This document shows positions 12,886-24,816 of a DNA stretch of 64,000 bases, piece by piece. Source of the DNA: Acanthaster planci (taxonomy: Eukaryota > Echinodermata > Asteroidea > Valvatida > Acanthasteridae). The position numbers were made by a program, and so were the translations under genes. Below the pieces are notes generated by a model. It made no database searches, was not told where the DNA came from, and saw nothing but the letters and a program-made list of their open reading frames with translations. Every line of letters begins with the position of its first letter. Positions within the stretch are counted from its first letter, which is position 1. The stretch is from contig NW_019091368.1 in NCBI RefSeq assembly GCF_001949145.1, positions 3,447,296 through 3,511,295 of the forward strand, read 5' to 3'.

Positions 12886-13949
12886 TGTGAACAACCTTCC
12901 AAAATCCTCTAACAAAGTTGCCTAAAAAAACACCTAACCACCAAAAGCCACGGTTTTCCCTCCTTGTGCCTAACTTGTACTTCAAAGTTCTTCTCTAATT
13001 ACCAGCAAAGATACTTGTTAGTGAAACTCTCAAAAGAATTCACGACACTCCCCCCCATACTAGTACATCCTCTTTAATTTTTAGCCCCTCCCCTCTTAGT
13101 TCCCCCCTTGACTCATGTTTTAGATTTGCAATGACTTTTGCTGTCATTCTTTGTGTAAGAGCAAAGCACCACAAACTGACAAAAAGCACTGTTCCCAGTA
13201 AGATTAATACGTAATGTGTGGTATTAACATGAACATGTGAAAACCAGGATCCAAAAAGGATAAATTTTCCCACATTGGCAGAAACATATTTGTTCGTTTC
13301 TCAGACTGCCGCAGGCACACACTTTTTGGCTGTGAAAACTGCGACAAAGTATGTTCGTCTCTTCCCCCAAGGAGCCCAGTATCAACATGACGACGATATT
13401 TGAGATTTTATTTGCTTCTTTCCAAATACCACATCCATGTGCAGAAAAATGCTCTGCACTTTCCAACAAGATCACAACGACCCCTCGTGCCTTATATTCT
13501 TGGCTATTTTTTAAAGGTGCATGCTTGGCAATTTTTTTCCCCCTGCTGTTAACGACTAACTCTCAAAAGTACAATTTAATTAATCTACAAGAAACTACTT
13601 ATTTGTAAAATATGAGGGGCTATTTAATGCTATGACCCCCCCCAAGTTTTTTTCCGGGGGAGAAGGGAGGAATACAGTGAAATCTTTCCCATCCAATTTG
13701 AATCCTCTGCACACAACCCACATCCCCTTCCAATTTTCAGAAATGGTCGCCTGATACTGCTCATTTGCTACTCTCCTTATAGAGCTACCATAACATACCA
13801 TGACCCAAATGAGTCACAAGTCACCAGAGCCACTTTTGAGTAAACTAAGCCTTTGAAGAACCTTGAATGGAGTGAAACGACGGAAACCCTTTGCGTATTT
13901 CACCTGAATAATGTCTGTTTTCATCAAAACTGAGTGACAGAAACCGAAT

Positions 13950-14155
13950 GGGGGGTCAGGTTGGCGCAGTGGTTCTTTCCTCTCTTTTTACCTCTGTAGC
14001 CCCGAGTTGATGCCTGGCTCAGTCCACACCTTATTCTGTGTTTTATTTTTCCCCCAAAGAATATTCCGTTGGGGTTTTCATTTCACCCCTAAAACTGCAT
14101 CTCACTCTCTCCTCTTTACGCAGGTTTCTTCAGACTTGTGAGCCACAGTACCTCA
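13950..14155 (+). repeat. SINE-like element with tRNA-type start
   Basis: Begins with TTGGCGCAGTGGTT (A-box-like, tRNA-type) at about 13961, with a weak B-box-like cgagttgatgcc near 14002, then a body rich in T and C containing cccaaagaatattccgttgggg. It resembles tRNA-derived SINEs in layout. It lies in the presumed 3' UTR or 3' flank of ERC. Confidence 0.35.
14042..14047 (-). terminator. First canonical poly(A) signal after the ERC stop (candidate)
   Basis: Going left from the stop codon at 16474, I saw no earlier minus-strand AATAAA by eye; this one reads AATAAA in reverse complement. It would imply a 3' UTR of about 2.4 kb. It lies inside a SINE-like element (about 13950-14155), so the element might have supplied the signal. 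A variant signal nearer the stop is equally possible. Confidence 0.22.
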
Positions 14156-16473
14156 GGCACATGCGAGGAATCCTTGTATACCAGAAATGTTTAAAGATAA
14201 AGACCTAACTTGGCCCTTTCTTATACCAATTAAAACAAAATTTTTAATGAAATAATCTAGTCTCATATCAGATGACTCCTTCACACCTTCCTTTAATAAC
14301 ACAGAGCAAGATACTCCACGGCCTCCAGAAGCTCCCCAGTGGACAAGGCATCGATGACAACACAAACAACTGTATCAACACAGTTGCACTTCACACCAAT
14401 CAGATGCTACCAGGAGGTGGCTAAGGGAAACATACTGCACAGCAAACAGTGGCAACATTCCAGGGCCCCTGGAGCCCCCTTCTGCCCTTCCAAAGAATTA
14501 TACCTTGGGGTGATAATTTGGCAAGAGGGGAAACAAAAGCCCATGCCAATGCTGAGCGTGAGACCAGAGGGACTTTTTTCTTACATGAGAGGCTTTAGGT
14601 ACAGGGACGGAGCAACTAGATCCAAGCCCACAATGCAGCAGATACTGTGGCAGGTTCAGTCTAAAATGATCAAAGTTATCAAAATTTAACAGGACAGCTG
14701 AACACACACGGTAGCAAGAGTATCAATGGCACTTGTGTCATTATACTTTCATCAAATCCAACAACACCTCTCTCTCTCCAAAACTCTGCTTAAAGAAAAA
14801 AAAATTCCTCAGTTTATCATTCAACCCACAGTTAATACATGTACATCAACTGAACAGTGAGGCAAGTCCCACATCCCCAACTCAGAATTTGAAGCATTTG
14901 AAGAGCTTATCTATCGTAGACTAATCCACTGAATGACTCCTCCCGGAAACAAGCAGTCCCCTTTTATGACCCTACCATCCCGAAATGGAAATATCCCACA
15001 AACAAGCCAAACACACGTCAGACACCTCCAAGAAGCTGCCAGAATCCAACAACAAGTCTTCCAAATTGATCTGGAATTGGCCAGTGTCATCTGTATCCAA
15101 ACATCTTTGAATTCCCAGTATCTGGGAAGGTCTTTAGTCCAAAACCCAGACTTCTTTGAGCCACAGCTCTTGAGAGGTTGCGGAGCTGTGCCAGAAGTTT
15201 GAGGAAGCACTCAGCAGGAGGCGCAGAGAAATGAATTAGTTTGCGGCTGAGGGTAGGGGAAAAATATTTGTATTCAGGAATTACTTTTACTATCATGCTA
15301 AAAGATTTACAGCGCCATTCACCATAAAAGTCATATTTTACACAACATGAATCGGGAACTCTCAATTTCGAGTTCGTTGACACAGAACTTGTTTGTGTCT
15401 CTGTACCATTAGACATTCACTGTTTGCACCATTTTGTGAAGGAGAAACACCCACACTTGAAGTATAAAAATTAGGTCCTGCATTAAAGCTCGGAATTCTG
15501 TTTTTATCCTTAGAGTACACAGAGTGACATTTTCACCATAAATTGCTAGAGAGAGATGGAATTCTGGCAGAGGATCGGCACCAAACCAGGGGATTTCAAG
15601 GCAAGAATGTTTAGAACAGGTCTGGAGTGCACGTTGAGTCCGGTGCTTGACATTTAGGTGATGGGCACGCTTACGCATTATTTTACAGACCAACATGAGC
15701 ATGTACACTGTACAAATACACAAGTGGACATGCATCCAAGCATAGAATCTGGTTTTATCTTAATCTTCCTCCTCCCACCCCTCCCACCCCCAAAAAAGAA
15801 CAGCTAAAATATCAGGAAGAATTTTTACATGATATTAAGACTGGTAAACAGGTAAACGCTTTGTGAAACTTACATGTATGTGTTGGCAGAGCTGAATAAA
15901 ATACTACACCATCAGCCCCCCAAAAATTACACAAACTATGCTTGGAATTTTTTGGTGGTTTTCTCAGCAAAACTACCTGGAATCTGTCCACGTTTTCTCA
16001 AAAAGTAAAGTATCATGTAAACTGACAATAATATGGCACAAAAATTTAAATTCTGCTTTTCACAGAAGGGGGGGAATGTGAATATAAATTGTACGCTTGA
16101 CAGTGTTACTTCTTGATTATTAAAGCCACAACAGCATCTAAAAGACACGCAAGTCAATTTTTCACAGCATGGACAGGAATTTGGCTGGAGGGTTCGTGCC
16201 AGGAAACTTCTGCAAAAAAAAAAAAAAACTACCAGGATATGTTGAACATTTGCAGGCAAGTTTGGCAAGGTGGCGATGAATGAGTGGAACGCTCATGCAC
16301 AGGTACTGCAAAAGACTCAAGGTCATTTGAAAAAAAAAAGTTGCAAAAAAAGGCACTACAACAAACACTAACGGTGGATTTTGGGGGGGGAAGGAGGGAT
16401 GTATGGCTGTTAATATGTATGTTATTCACCTGTGCAAAGTGGTAAGGCGGGTTCTGCAGGGTTAAGAAAGCAT

Positions 16474-16500
16474 CTAAGCCCATATGCCGTCCTCCTCGTC
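16474..16500 (-). CDS. ERC: ERC exon j, terminal coding exon (DEEDGIWA, stop)
   Basis: The last 27 coding bases: DEEDGIWA followed by TAG (residues 440-447). Vertebrate ERC2 and short ERC1 forms end DDEEGIWA after SPDQ. Here exon i ends TPDQ, so the join is the same. From the family: the free C-terminal IWA binds the PDZ domain of RIM. The acceptor is strong, a long pyrimidine tract (ctctcggtttctctccacag). The exon is too short for an ordinary ORF search. Frame, splice site, motif and stop all agree, so the call is firm despite the size. The 3' UTR runs left from here with no clear end. Confidence 0.93.
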   Translation of the reverse strand, partial: DEEDGIWA

Positions 16501-19500
16501 CTGTGGAGAGAAACCGAGAGGACAGTTAGAGAAAAAGGCTCATTACAAGACATGCCTAAGCTCCGGCTTGCTTTTCTAGCAGCGTTTCTTCGTGTCAACA
16601 GCATTTGAAATCGTGGGGAAAAACAAGAACTGCATTTTTATAATTGGTGCTTGGGGCTCTGGTGGAAGAGAGGAGCATTTTTAGTATGTTTCATAACCGC
16701 AAAGTTTTTTCCCATTCAGAAGTTTGGCAGTGGTCGAGATACAACTAAATTGACTTGGCACTTTCCAGACATTGCCAATGTTGTTCCCAAAATAGCATTT
16801 TTTGTACAAGAACATATGTCTCGATAGAGGGTTTGCATTGCTACTCCCTTGCAGACCAGTGTTTTGGTTTCACAGGGTATGGACAAAGGAAGCTTCCCTG
16901 TGAAACAAAAGAAGTGCCCTGCAAGATGGCTACCACGCAAAGCCTCTACACTTTTGTTGTGTGGTAGAGATTAAAATCTTTAGTATCTATGAGTTGTGAC
17001 ATATCATACTCAAAAAAGGTCAAGGACCACTTTTTTCTTAACTTGTAATGTTTTTTCCAAGCAATGAGTGGGGTCTTGTTCTTTCATTTTTTTTGTCTAG
17101 ATGGTGCTCTCATTGGAATAAAAATTTTAAAAATGTTTCAAAACATCAAATACACATTTTCAGCAGTAAAACATCTCATATAAAAAGAGTATAGACCTGC
17201 ACAAAATAAAAAGTGGTCCTTAACTTTTTTTTGAGTGGTGTATTTTTGTGTAAGCAACTAGTTAATCCAATTACCATCTTTCCCCCAGGTCTCGGACATA
17301 GGCCTAAATATACACCCCTATGTAAGCCACCAACCCCTGTTGTTCAAAAGAAGGAAACACTTGGATCACATCAGGCCACATTTTTATTGCTTTTTTCTTA
17401 AAAGAGATCACTTTGACTTCGGTTGCTTCATATTGCATACATAGTACCCTGATGCCAAGTGATAGCAAACTAGTTCTGCGATGGATAAAGGATGAATAGA
17501 AAAGGAGGGGGAGGGGCACAAAAGGAGAACTAGGGGGGCGTAACAAAGCATCAATTTCAGAGCACAGCTTGGGAACACTACCCATCTACATGTACCCTCT
17601 TGCTCTTTATAAAGGGGTTATACAAGTTCATAATCAGCATGCGTACACAGGTAGGTTTACAGAAGTCGGTAACGCAATTCCTACCCCGGACAGTGGTGGT
17701 GTGGAAACTGGCGCCAGGACCCGAAACCAAATCCAGGAAGGGGTCGAGAGCAGAGGGAGGAGAGGGTGCACCCCCCCCAATTTACGGGGGGGGGGAACAA
17801 ATGTGGGACTTGTGCAGGGGACCTGGACCGGTGACTGGCCATCTCACCCCGAGTTACCAGAAATGGTAACATACATGTATGTACATGCAAGCCTATATGT
17901 ACACATAGCACTCCACAGTTCTGGTACTGCATGCAGTTTATTAGTAAATTGGCAACAAGGCATGGTACCCTCCTCGTCAAAGTGGGGGAAGACAAAGGTC
18001 CATGGCTTTTCATGAGACTCTTCCATTTTACCAACACAACTTCAAAACTGGCAATTGATTCAAAATATGGAGAAGGACAGACAGAATACAAAACTAAAAT
18101 CCAACTTGTTTCACTCCTCACCAGAGCGCATATGGGAGTGCACCGGCACAAAATATGAGCTGGAAACTGCAATGTTTCATTTGTGTCAAATACAGATGAG
18201 AGACTTTCCAAACTAGGAGCTGGCTGGGGTATTTACATGAAAGCCGAAACCCTACAGAGCAATGGGCTTCATGTGACAAGTCAAGATTGGCAGTACTAGC
18301 CAGTGCGGAATCGTTGTCATGCCTGACATTATCTTTCCCATCTGAGTTGGCAAGTATTCCATTTGTTCAACTGCGAAAATATACTCAGACATGAGAGCAA
18401 ATTCTAGGATTTAGGGGGTAATATGTCAAGCCACAATCTTGTAGGCTATATTTATAACTACAACATCTGTCTTTATCAACATCAGTATGGTTTGGGAATG
18501 GTAAGTTATTCAGTCATGTATAATAATTTTTAGCTTGGACTTCAAGCTGGGAAATATTTTAATTAGCTTCAAACTGACAAAAGGTACTTAGGCAAGATAC
18601 ACAATCTCATAGATGTTACACAATTACAACCTGTGCAATGGCTTCATTCAATTCGACATCAGAGCCCATTGTTAAATTGTTTTCAGGTCAAAACATGCTC
18701 TGTAGCCCAACTTTTGTCCAATAAATCTTTCATCACAGTGACCCTATACATACAGAGCATTTCAGTGTCTCCATAAATTCTCCTGGCAGCTAAAGTTAAT
18801 ATTTTTTTGTGGACCCTATTGTCTCTGTGCACAGGAGTAAAGTGGAGTTGGTCAAAGTTTGTACAAAAATGTCTTCCACTTTAAAGCCCCTCATCACTGG
18901 GAGCAATTTTGTATTGTCACTATGTGGATTGCAAAGCTGTTATGTAAGAATCTGTTCAAGTAACCACGGCTTGCCAGTGAAGCCTCACTTTCAACTTAAC
19001 CAAGCAAAAGTCCCACCTATTACCTGCAGCCAATATCACAGGGCTGTTGAGTACAGAAATCTTCTATTCAGAAAATAATTTCCTCGGCAATTACTGGTTG
19101 CCAGCTGAAGTACTGCGCACAAGTGTATTACTTGAGGCTGGTTCACCTCTCATATCTGTACCAAAATTTGACCAGTGGGCTAATGTACTTAAACCTACAG
19201 ATTAAAATGTGCACGTGAATGTGGTACCAATGAAGTGATCTTTGGATCAGTCTATTCAAATGAACAATGACCAAGGCATTCCTTCAACACCGTTTATTCC
19301 CCGGCTAGTGACTGGCGACCCAACCCACAATTTGGCTTGATCACAGGGCTGGACAGTTGTCAAACATTACCCCAGCTTGTCTGTCACTGGCGTCCTTTAT
19401 CGACGTGCCATGTTGTCATCTGCTTCCTTCTCACCGGTTAAGGAACAAAAGCATGACAGCTTATGTCATCTGCTGCATAGTTTGTTTACTTAGCCTCATT

Positions 19501-22500
19501 GTGTTATATTATTTTTTTTTCCTACTTTGTATAGGGAGGGAGTCAAGCCTATTGATGGTCCTCGTAAGTCAAACATCATCACATGCCATTTACCCTTTAA
19601 GCTAAATCAGTTTTTCACAACTTCACAAGCTACTCAAACAAACACAAACAAAAGCATTCCTCTTCATCCCTGACTTGTGACGCGACCTTGACTTGCACAG
19701 ACCTGATACACATACTCATGAAAGTCGTCAAACAACTGTAATGACACTGTGACGTACAAGTTTGGAAAAATTCAGTTCAATTATCTACAGATCCATCAGG
19801 CTTTATCATTCCTGAAAATGAAGGAATCTGTTTCCAACATTTTCCAGGTAAAGTTCGTCACTTTGAAGCTACCGGTGCTGCTGGTAGAGACCTTGTTAAC
19901 TGCCCAAATGTAAAAAATCTTTATACAGTGAAAAAGTAGAAGCATGCTCTATATGGGTTAATCATGCCCGATTGGCATCAAACAATGTGTGCAATGTCAC
20001 TACCATTTATAATTAACATTCCTCGGTGCCTGGTCTAAATTTCCCTGGATTAAAAAAAAAGACATGTTGCTGGCCCAAGTCTGGTAACCTATGCCCTGGG
20101 CGGGTGAAACGGGGACGCAGTGACGCGCCGGGCGTGCGGGCACCACCCTGACTTGCTCTGTGGGGAAAATTGGTAAATCGATACGCCTGGTTTATGGCAG
20201 CTGAGGCAAATGTTTGCGCTGAACTTGTGACATTGTGAAATTTCCAGCACTATCAATTTAATTTGGGTTTGGGTGCTGAGGGCTCCCCCCCCCTTTTTTT
20301 CTACGGCAGCAACCGCCACGTCCAACTTCATTACTCGGTGAATGCACTGAGGCAGAGAGCTAACCCTATCTGCCCAGATCCTCCAAAACCTACCTCGGTA
20401 TTTGGGAGGATTTTGCAGGATTAAGGGAGGTGGAGCCAAGCCACCATATGGAGGGTATATTTCCCCTTGTAAGTTGAAAGATTCTGGTTATGTGCTGCAG
20501 GTTTGTTGCATAGAGGTATATATTAAGAAAATTACAGCATGTTCCATTCCAAATAAATGCCCAGGGGGTTTAGGATAATTTCTTTTGCAAGTTCAAAATC
20601 AAAAATACCAACACGGAAAAGTAAGATAGCCAGAGGGGAAAAAGCCCCACCAAATCTTAGAAAACATTCGGACAGAAACTATTCTGACAACTTTTTCCAC
20701 AAGTCAAAGTAATGGAACCAATGTTGTTCTTTCTGCAAGGGATTTACATGGATCACTCCCCCGTGTCCACCACCCCACTGAGGAGACATGCAAGTGAGGA
20801 AGGAGCAACATTTTTGTCATTTTTGCCATCCGCATAATGAAGTATGTCAGACTTTGAAATTTTAAGATTTGTGTTCATAAAAAAAAAAATCACAAAAATG
20901 TGAAGTTGCGATCAAACGGATGCCTGGCATAAATTGCCCCTTACAGTGGCTGTCATATTGGTGCAGGGATCATGTTAGGGAATTAGATCGTCATTGCTGA
21001 GCTGAAGGGCTTTACATGACCCCCGACCTCCCAGAGAAGGCTCTGTCAACCCCAATCAACCTAATCTAGGTGGTTATCATGGGAATCTGATATGGTACCC
21101 AGAACCAAAAAAAAAAAAAAAATGGAAAAATATTATTTCAGGCTGGGCCACTGCTGCTGATGATTACGACAGCTGTTGTTCCAAGGGATCAACGCTGCAT
21201 TTCAATATTTCCAAGGACTTAATCCAGAAAATTCGGGGCAACAATACACAGTTTGCTGCTGTATGTCTGAGGTCCTGATGTAGCAACACCGCACTGACCC
21301 TGGTGCATTGACTAAAAAGATCACTGTGACAAACCTTGAATTGAATCAATGAACACTATTTTCAGACAAAAAGTAAATTTGTGAAAGGCATTTCTTTCCC
21401 CGATGGGCCTTTTTTGCCTGAATTGACAAGATGACCACTTGTAGTTATGGTCAAGTGGTCAAATCTTGTAAGTGTCCAAGATTCTTAATGTGACCCTCCC
21501 CCAAACACCATGGGCAAGGCTGGCATATGAAGTGCCACCACAACCAGGCAACCCCCTTTGGTTTCATTCTCCATTCAACTCCTAAATCTGTCCCCCTTTC
21601 AGTCTATTTTTAACATGCCATAAAAGACAACCGAAAACCGTACTGTCCCAAACGAACAAATAATTTTCTTCTTTTCTTTCAAGAAGTTTTATTGAAAAAC
21701 TAGGCAAGCTGCAAACAAGCTCAGAACATTCGATTTGCTGTAATGAAACATCTGAACCCCCCCCACAGGAAAAACAGTGACTAAGAAGTACGTCATAAAT
21801 AGGTCACCATTAAACATCTGCAACAATCTGGGGGCCATCCCACAAGAATATGGCAACCCATTTGAAAATCCCTGCAGAAAACTTACTCAAAGGTATCAAA
21901 AACCTGGAGAAATACTTCTTTTTAATCATGTGGGTCAGGGGTCAAATTTGAATCCACCAGCACCCATAACTCACTGAACTTGAGTCTCATCTGGAGAGGC
22001 TAATAAAAAACCTCCAAATTCTCCAAAATACCCTCAAACGGCTATAACTCTTTAGGATTCTGTGTCACTGAAAAGACCATACCTTGTGTCAGGATCGGTA
22101 ATGGGGGTGGACTGGGAGGTGTGTGGGGAGGGTTCATATTGAACCTCCTGCTGAACTGTGGGGATTAGTAATGATACACAGAGGAGAAAACAATTCAGGG
22201 GTCTCTGGATACAATGTCTCAGATTTGGTCCTACATCTCAGATTACTCGGCAGACTATGGTAAAGTCTCAAATTACAGGATGGCAGATTTGTTTTATCTG
22301 ATTCAGCATATCAAAATGCAAAAAAAAATTTCGAACAAAATGCCCCCCACATAGTTTGGCACATAGCCGCTTCTGAAAATGAAAGTCATTTATCTTCGGT
22401 TTCCAGGATAGACGTTTTGATCTCAACCAGTCCGCAATCACAGAAAACCACATTGACCAGCACTGCGATGCTTGGAATTTTTACAGTAAATGAAGATGAA

Positions 22501-23736
22501 CTCATGTATGAATGTAGAATGTACACATAGAAGTGAGCTTGTAGAGGATCCTACATATACATGTATTACAGAAAGACGCTGCTACGCACAGGAAAGTTTC
22601 ACTCGGTAACAACCATTTGTCAACTGCTGGTTGATTTTTGCTCGGTACCCAGCATGTATTTTGTGCGGAACAAAAGAGGGCATGTTTTTTTGGTACTCAC
22701 CACACAGGTGCACCATGAGGCGCACAAGGATGTGCGCGTTTGACACGGAGCACACTGACTATGCGTAACTAATTTATTCCAACATGTATGGTCTTTGCGT
22801 ACACGATGACAAGATTATACAAGACTGACCAGGAGCACAGCATAATCAATCAATTATGCAGATTACCAATGACAATGAAAACTGAATTTTCTATAGCCAT
22901 CAGATGCACAGGTTGCCTCTGTCATTCCCTCGGCATTTTTTTTACAGGGGGAGGAGCCGATAAATTCCCGCAGATACCTTGGCTTGTTTGCCAGTGTTTA
23001 TTTGTGAGGGAGCAACAGTTGGACCCACATGGCTGGCCCGACAAGCTGTAAATCATGGAGAGGATGACCCAGGCCGGGGCAGAGTGTCAACCAGGAGCAT
23101 TGTCCTTAGTTGGCGCAGTCTGTATCTTCACTGCCGCCTGCCCTTCAGGTTTCTAAATGGGGGACAGCGACATGATGGCTGACGGTACTCGAAACCACCA
23201 TCCCGTGGTGATTCAAATTCCACCGAGAGCTCTCAACCAAAGACAAAGATCTTTTCAATGTCATTTCATACAGCACCGAAACTCTGCTAAGCTGAAATTC
23301 TGACACGAGTTAAAGTTGTTGTTGAAGCACATCCATGCGAGAAAGCAATTCAATCGCATAAGGGTTTTGCCACGCTGAGTAAAATAACAGGTACACGTAT
23401 AACTAAAACCCTTGCATCACTACATCCTCCAGAGCAGGGTCTATAATGGTGTCGAAAAAATTTGGACTATAAACAGCTTGGGTTATAGTCGCTGCAATAA
23501 TACAAACACTCCTACTAACGTTGATGCTGGGGGGAGGTACGGAGAGATTTGGAGGGTGTGCGTCGGGGCGGGGATTGAAGTGGAACGGGGTGGAGAAACC
23601 TCTTTGGTCCAGTCTAGTGCAACTGACACCACATAATGCATTTTGCTAATCAGCGTACAAAGGAGCATTATTACTAAGAACGTGCTATTGGAATCTTCAC
23701 CAGACTACAAAGAGCATCCATTTTACCGTTACGTAC
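16501..23736 (-). other. ERC intron i-j (7.2 kb)
   Basis: Contains copy 1 of the direct repeat. Overlapping open frames at 17569-18211 on both strands run through a G/C-homopolymer region and look accidental. I searched for the Rab11-FIP-type C-terminal exon of long vertebrate ERC1 (motif near IADHCPD) and saw nothing like it. Confidence 0.6.
21282..22052 (+). repeat. Directly repeated segment, copy 1
   Basis: Matches 24102-24816 in the same orientation from gcactgaccc (21291) to gctataactc (22041). The best-kept part is about 21777-22040, where long stretches agree base for base (for instance cataaataggtcac and tatggcaacccatttgaaaa). The left half has more gaps. Neither copy has a coding frame kept in both; the 66-codon frame in copy 1 is broken in copy 2. 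Each copy holds a minus-strand AATAAA (near 21690 and 24450). Confidence 0.85.
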
Positions 23737-23817
23737 TTGGTCGGGTGTGACCGGGGATTGTTCCAATGCAGCAGGCTTCTCTATATCACTGTGGATGAAT
23801 TTGATTCGGCGCTGTGT
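23737..23817 (-). CDS. ERC: ERC exon i (TQRRIKFI ... TPDQ, C-terminal linker)
   Basis: An 81-nt exon, phase 0/0, residues 413-439. It reads TQRRIKFIHSDIEKPAALEQ then SPVTPDQ. In vertebrates exon h is followed by TQNRMKLMADNY, a variable tail, and SPDQ; both ends are recognisable here and the variable middle is shorter. Acceptor tctctttgtttcag, donor CAA|gtacgt. The coiled coil ends in this exon and the tail becomes disordered (P/A/S/T). A directly repeated ~0.75 kb segment lies on both sides of it. Symmetric phase means skipping would still join exon h to the GIWA tail in frame. Confidence 0.92.
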
Positions 23818-24101
23818 CTGAAACAAAGAGAAGACAAAAACAAAATGAAAATTAGCTGGTTTTTGGTTCGAAAGCTTTAGCATGACCTGTAAAGGTAATA
23901 TTGCAACAACAGGCTTTCCATGAGTTGCCCAAGACCTGTATGAAGGCAGGTGCAGGACATATTGATCAAAGACAGGATTTAACAAAAAGTGCCACCTTAA
24001 AAAAATGTCTTTTTTGTGGAAAACAATGATAGGGGAAAATCTGACAGCGAACTTAATGATCAATGCAGGGATATGAGACGGAGTGTCTGATGTTCTATTG
24101 C

Positions 24102-24816
24102 AGTAATTCTGCACTGACCCTTATGCATCGACAAAAGAGGGTGCTGTGATCTCTAATGATTGAAAGCTAAACCTTGAGTGAATTTTACAAAGGTAATTTT
24201 CTTTCCTTGAATGGCAGGGTAACCATTCGCACTTTGGTCACAACTCATACTTTTCCAAGATTCCTGGCGTGACCCCTGGAGACTATAGGCGTGGGGGCGG
24301 CTGTGAAGTTTTGGCACACCCCCCTCATCACATTTTACCCTCATCTCAACTCCTAACTCCCTTTATTTCAGTCTTTTCTTTTACATGAGACACAAGCGAA
24401 AACCATACTGTCCTGAGAAACTAGACAATTTCTCTTTTTTCCCAAGAAATTTTATTGAGTAAGTAGACATATTTCAATCAAATCCCCCCAAAATGTTGCT
24501 ACGCTCGGAAACATGTGAACCTCTCCTCCACCACAGGAAAAAAAGTGACTAAGAAGTATGTCATAAATAGGTCACTATTTAACATCTGCAACAATTTGGG
24601 GGTCTATCCCACAAGAACATGGCAACCCATTTGAAAATCTCTGAAGAAAACTGACCCAAAGGTATCAAAAACACAGAGATTTTTTGGTAGTAATAATGGG
24701 GGTCGGAGGTCAAACCTGAATCCACCAGCACCCATAACTCACAGACCCCGAGTCTCATCTGGAGAGAATAAAAACCTCCAAAATCTCCAAAATACCCTCA
24801 AACAGCTATAACTCTT
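24102..24816 (+). repeat. Directly repeated segment, copy 2
   Basis: Second copy of the segment at 21282-22052, about 2.8 kb away, starting some 285 bases upstream (in gene direction) of exon i. Exon i itself has no counterpart next to copy 1. It could be a local duplication or two insertions of one interspersed repeat; two copies in one window cannot decide this. Confidence 0.85.

Larger units (their letters stand above)
8909..16473. other. Presumed ERC 3' UTR and intergenic sequence
   Basis: From the stop codon leftward there is no further ERC exon. Contents: the SINE-like element at 13950, a TC run, G-runs (9900-9908, 12518-12526), and no convincing protein frame. The UTR boundary cannot be placed from sequence alone. 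Confidence 0.5.

Noticed and set aside
17569-18211. Overlapping 148- and 176-codon ORFs on opposite strands
   Set aside because: They overlap each other across G/C homopolymers and look like one open low-stop region, not a gene.
21777-21977. 66-codon ORF in direct-repeat copy 1
   Set aside because: The frame is not kept in copy 2 despite high base identity, so it is not under coding constraint.
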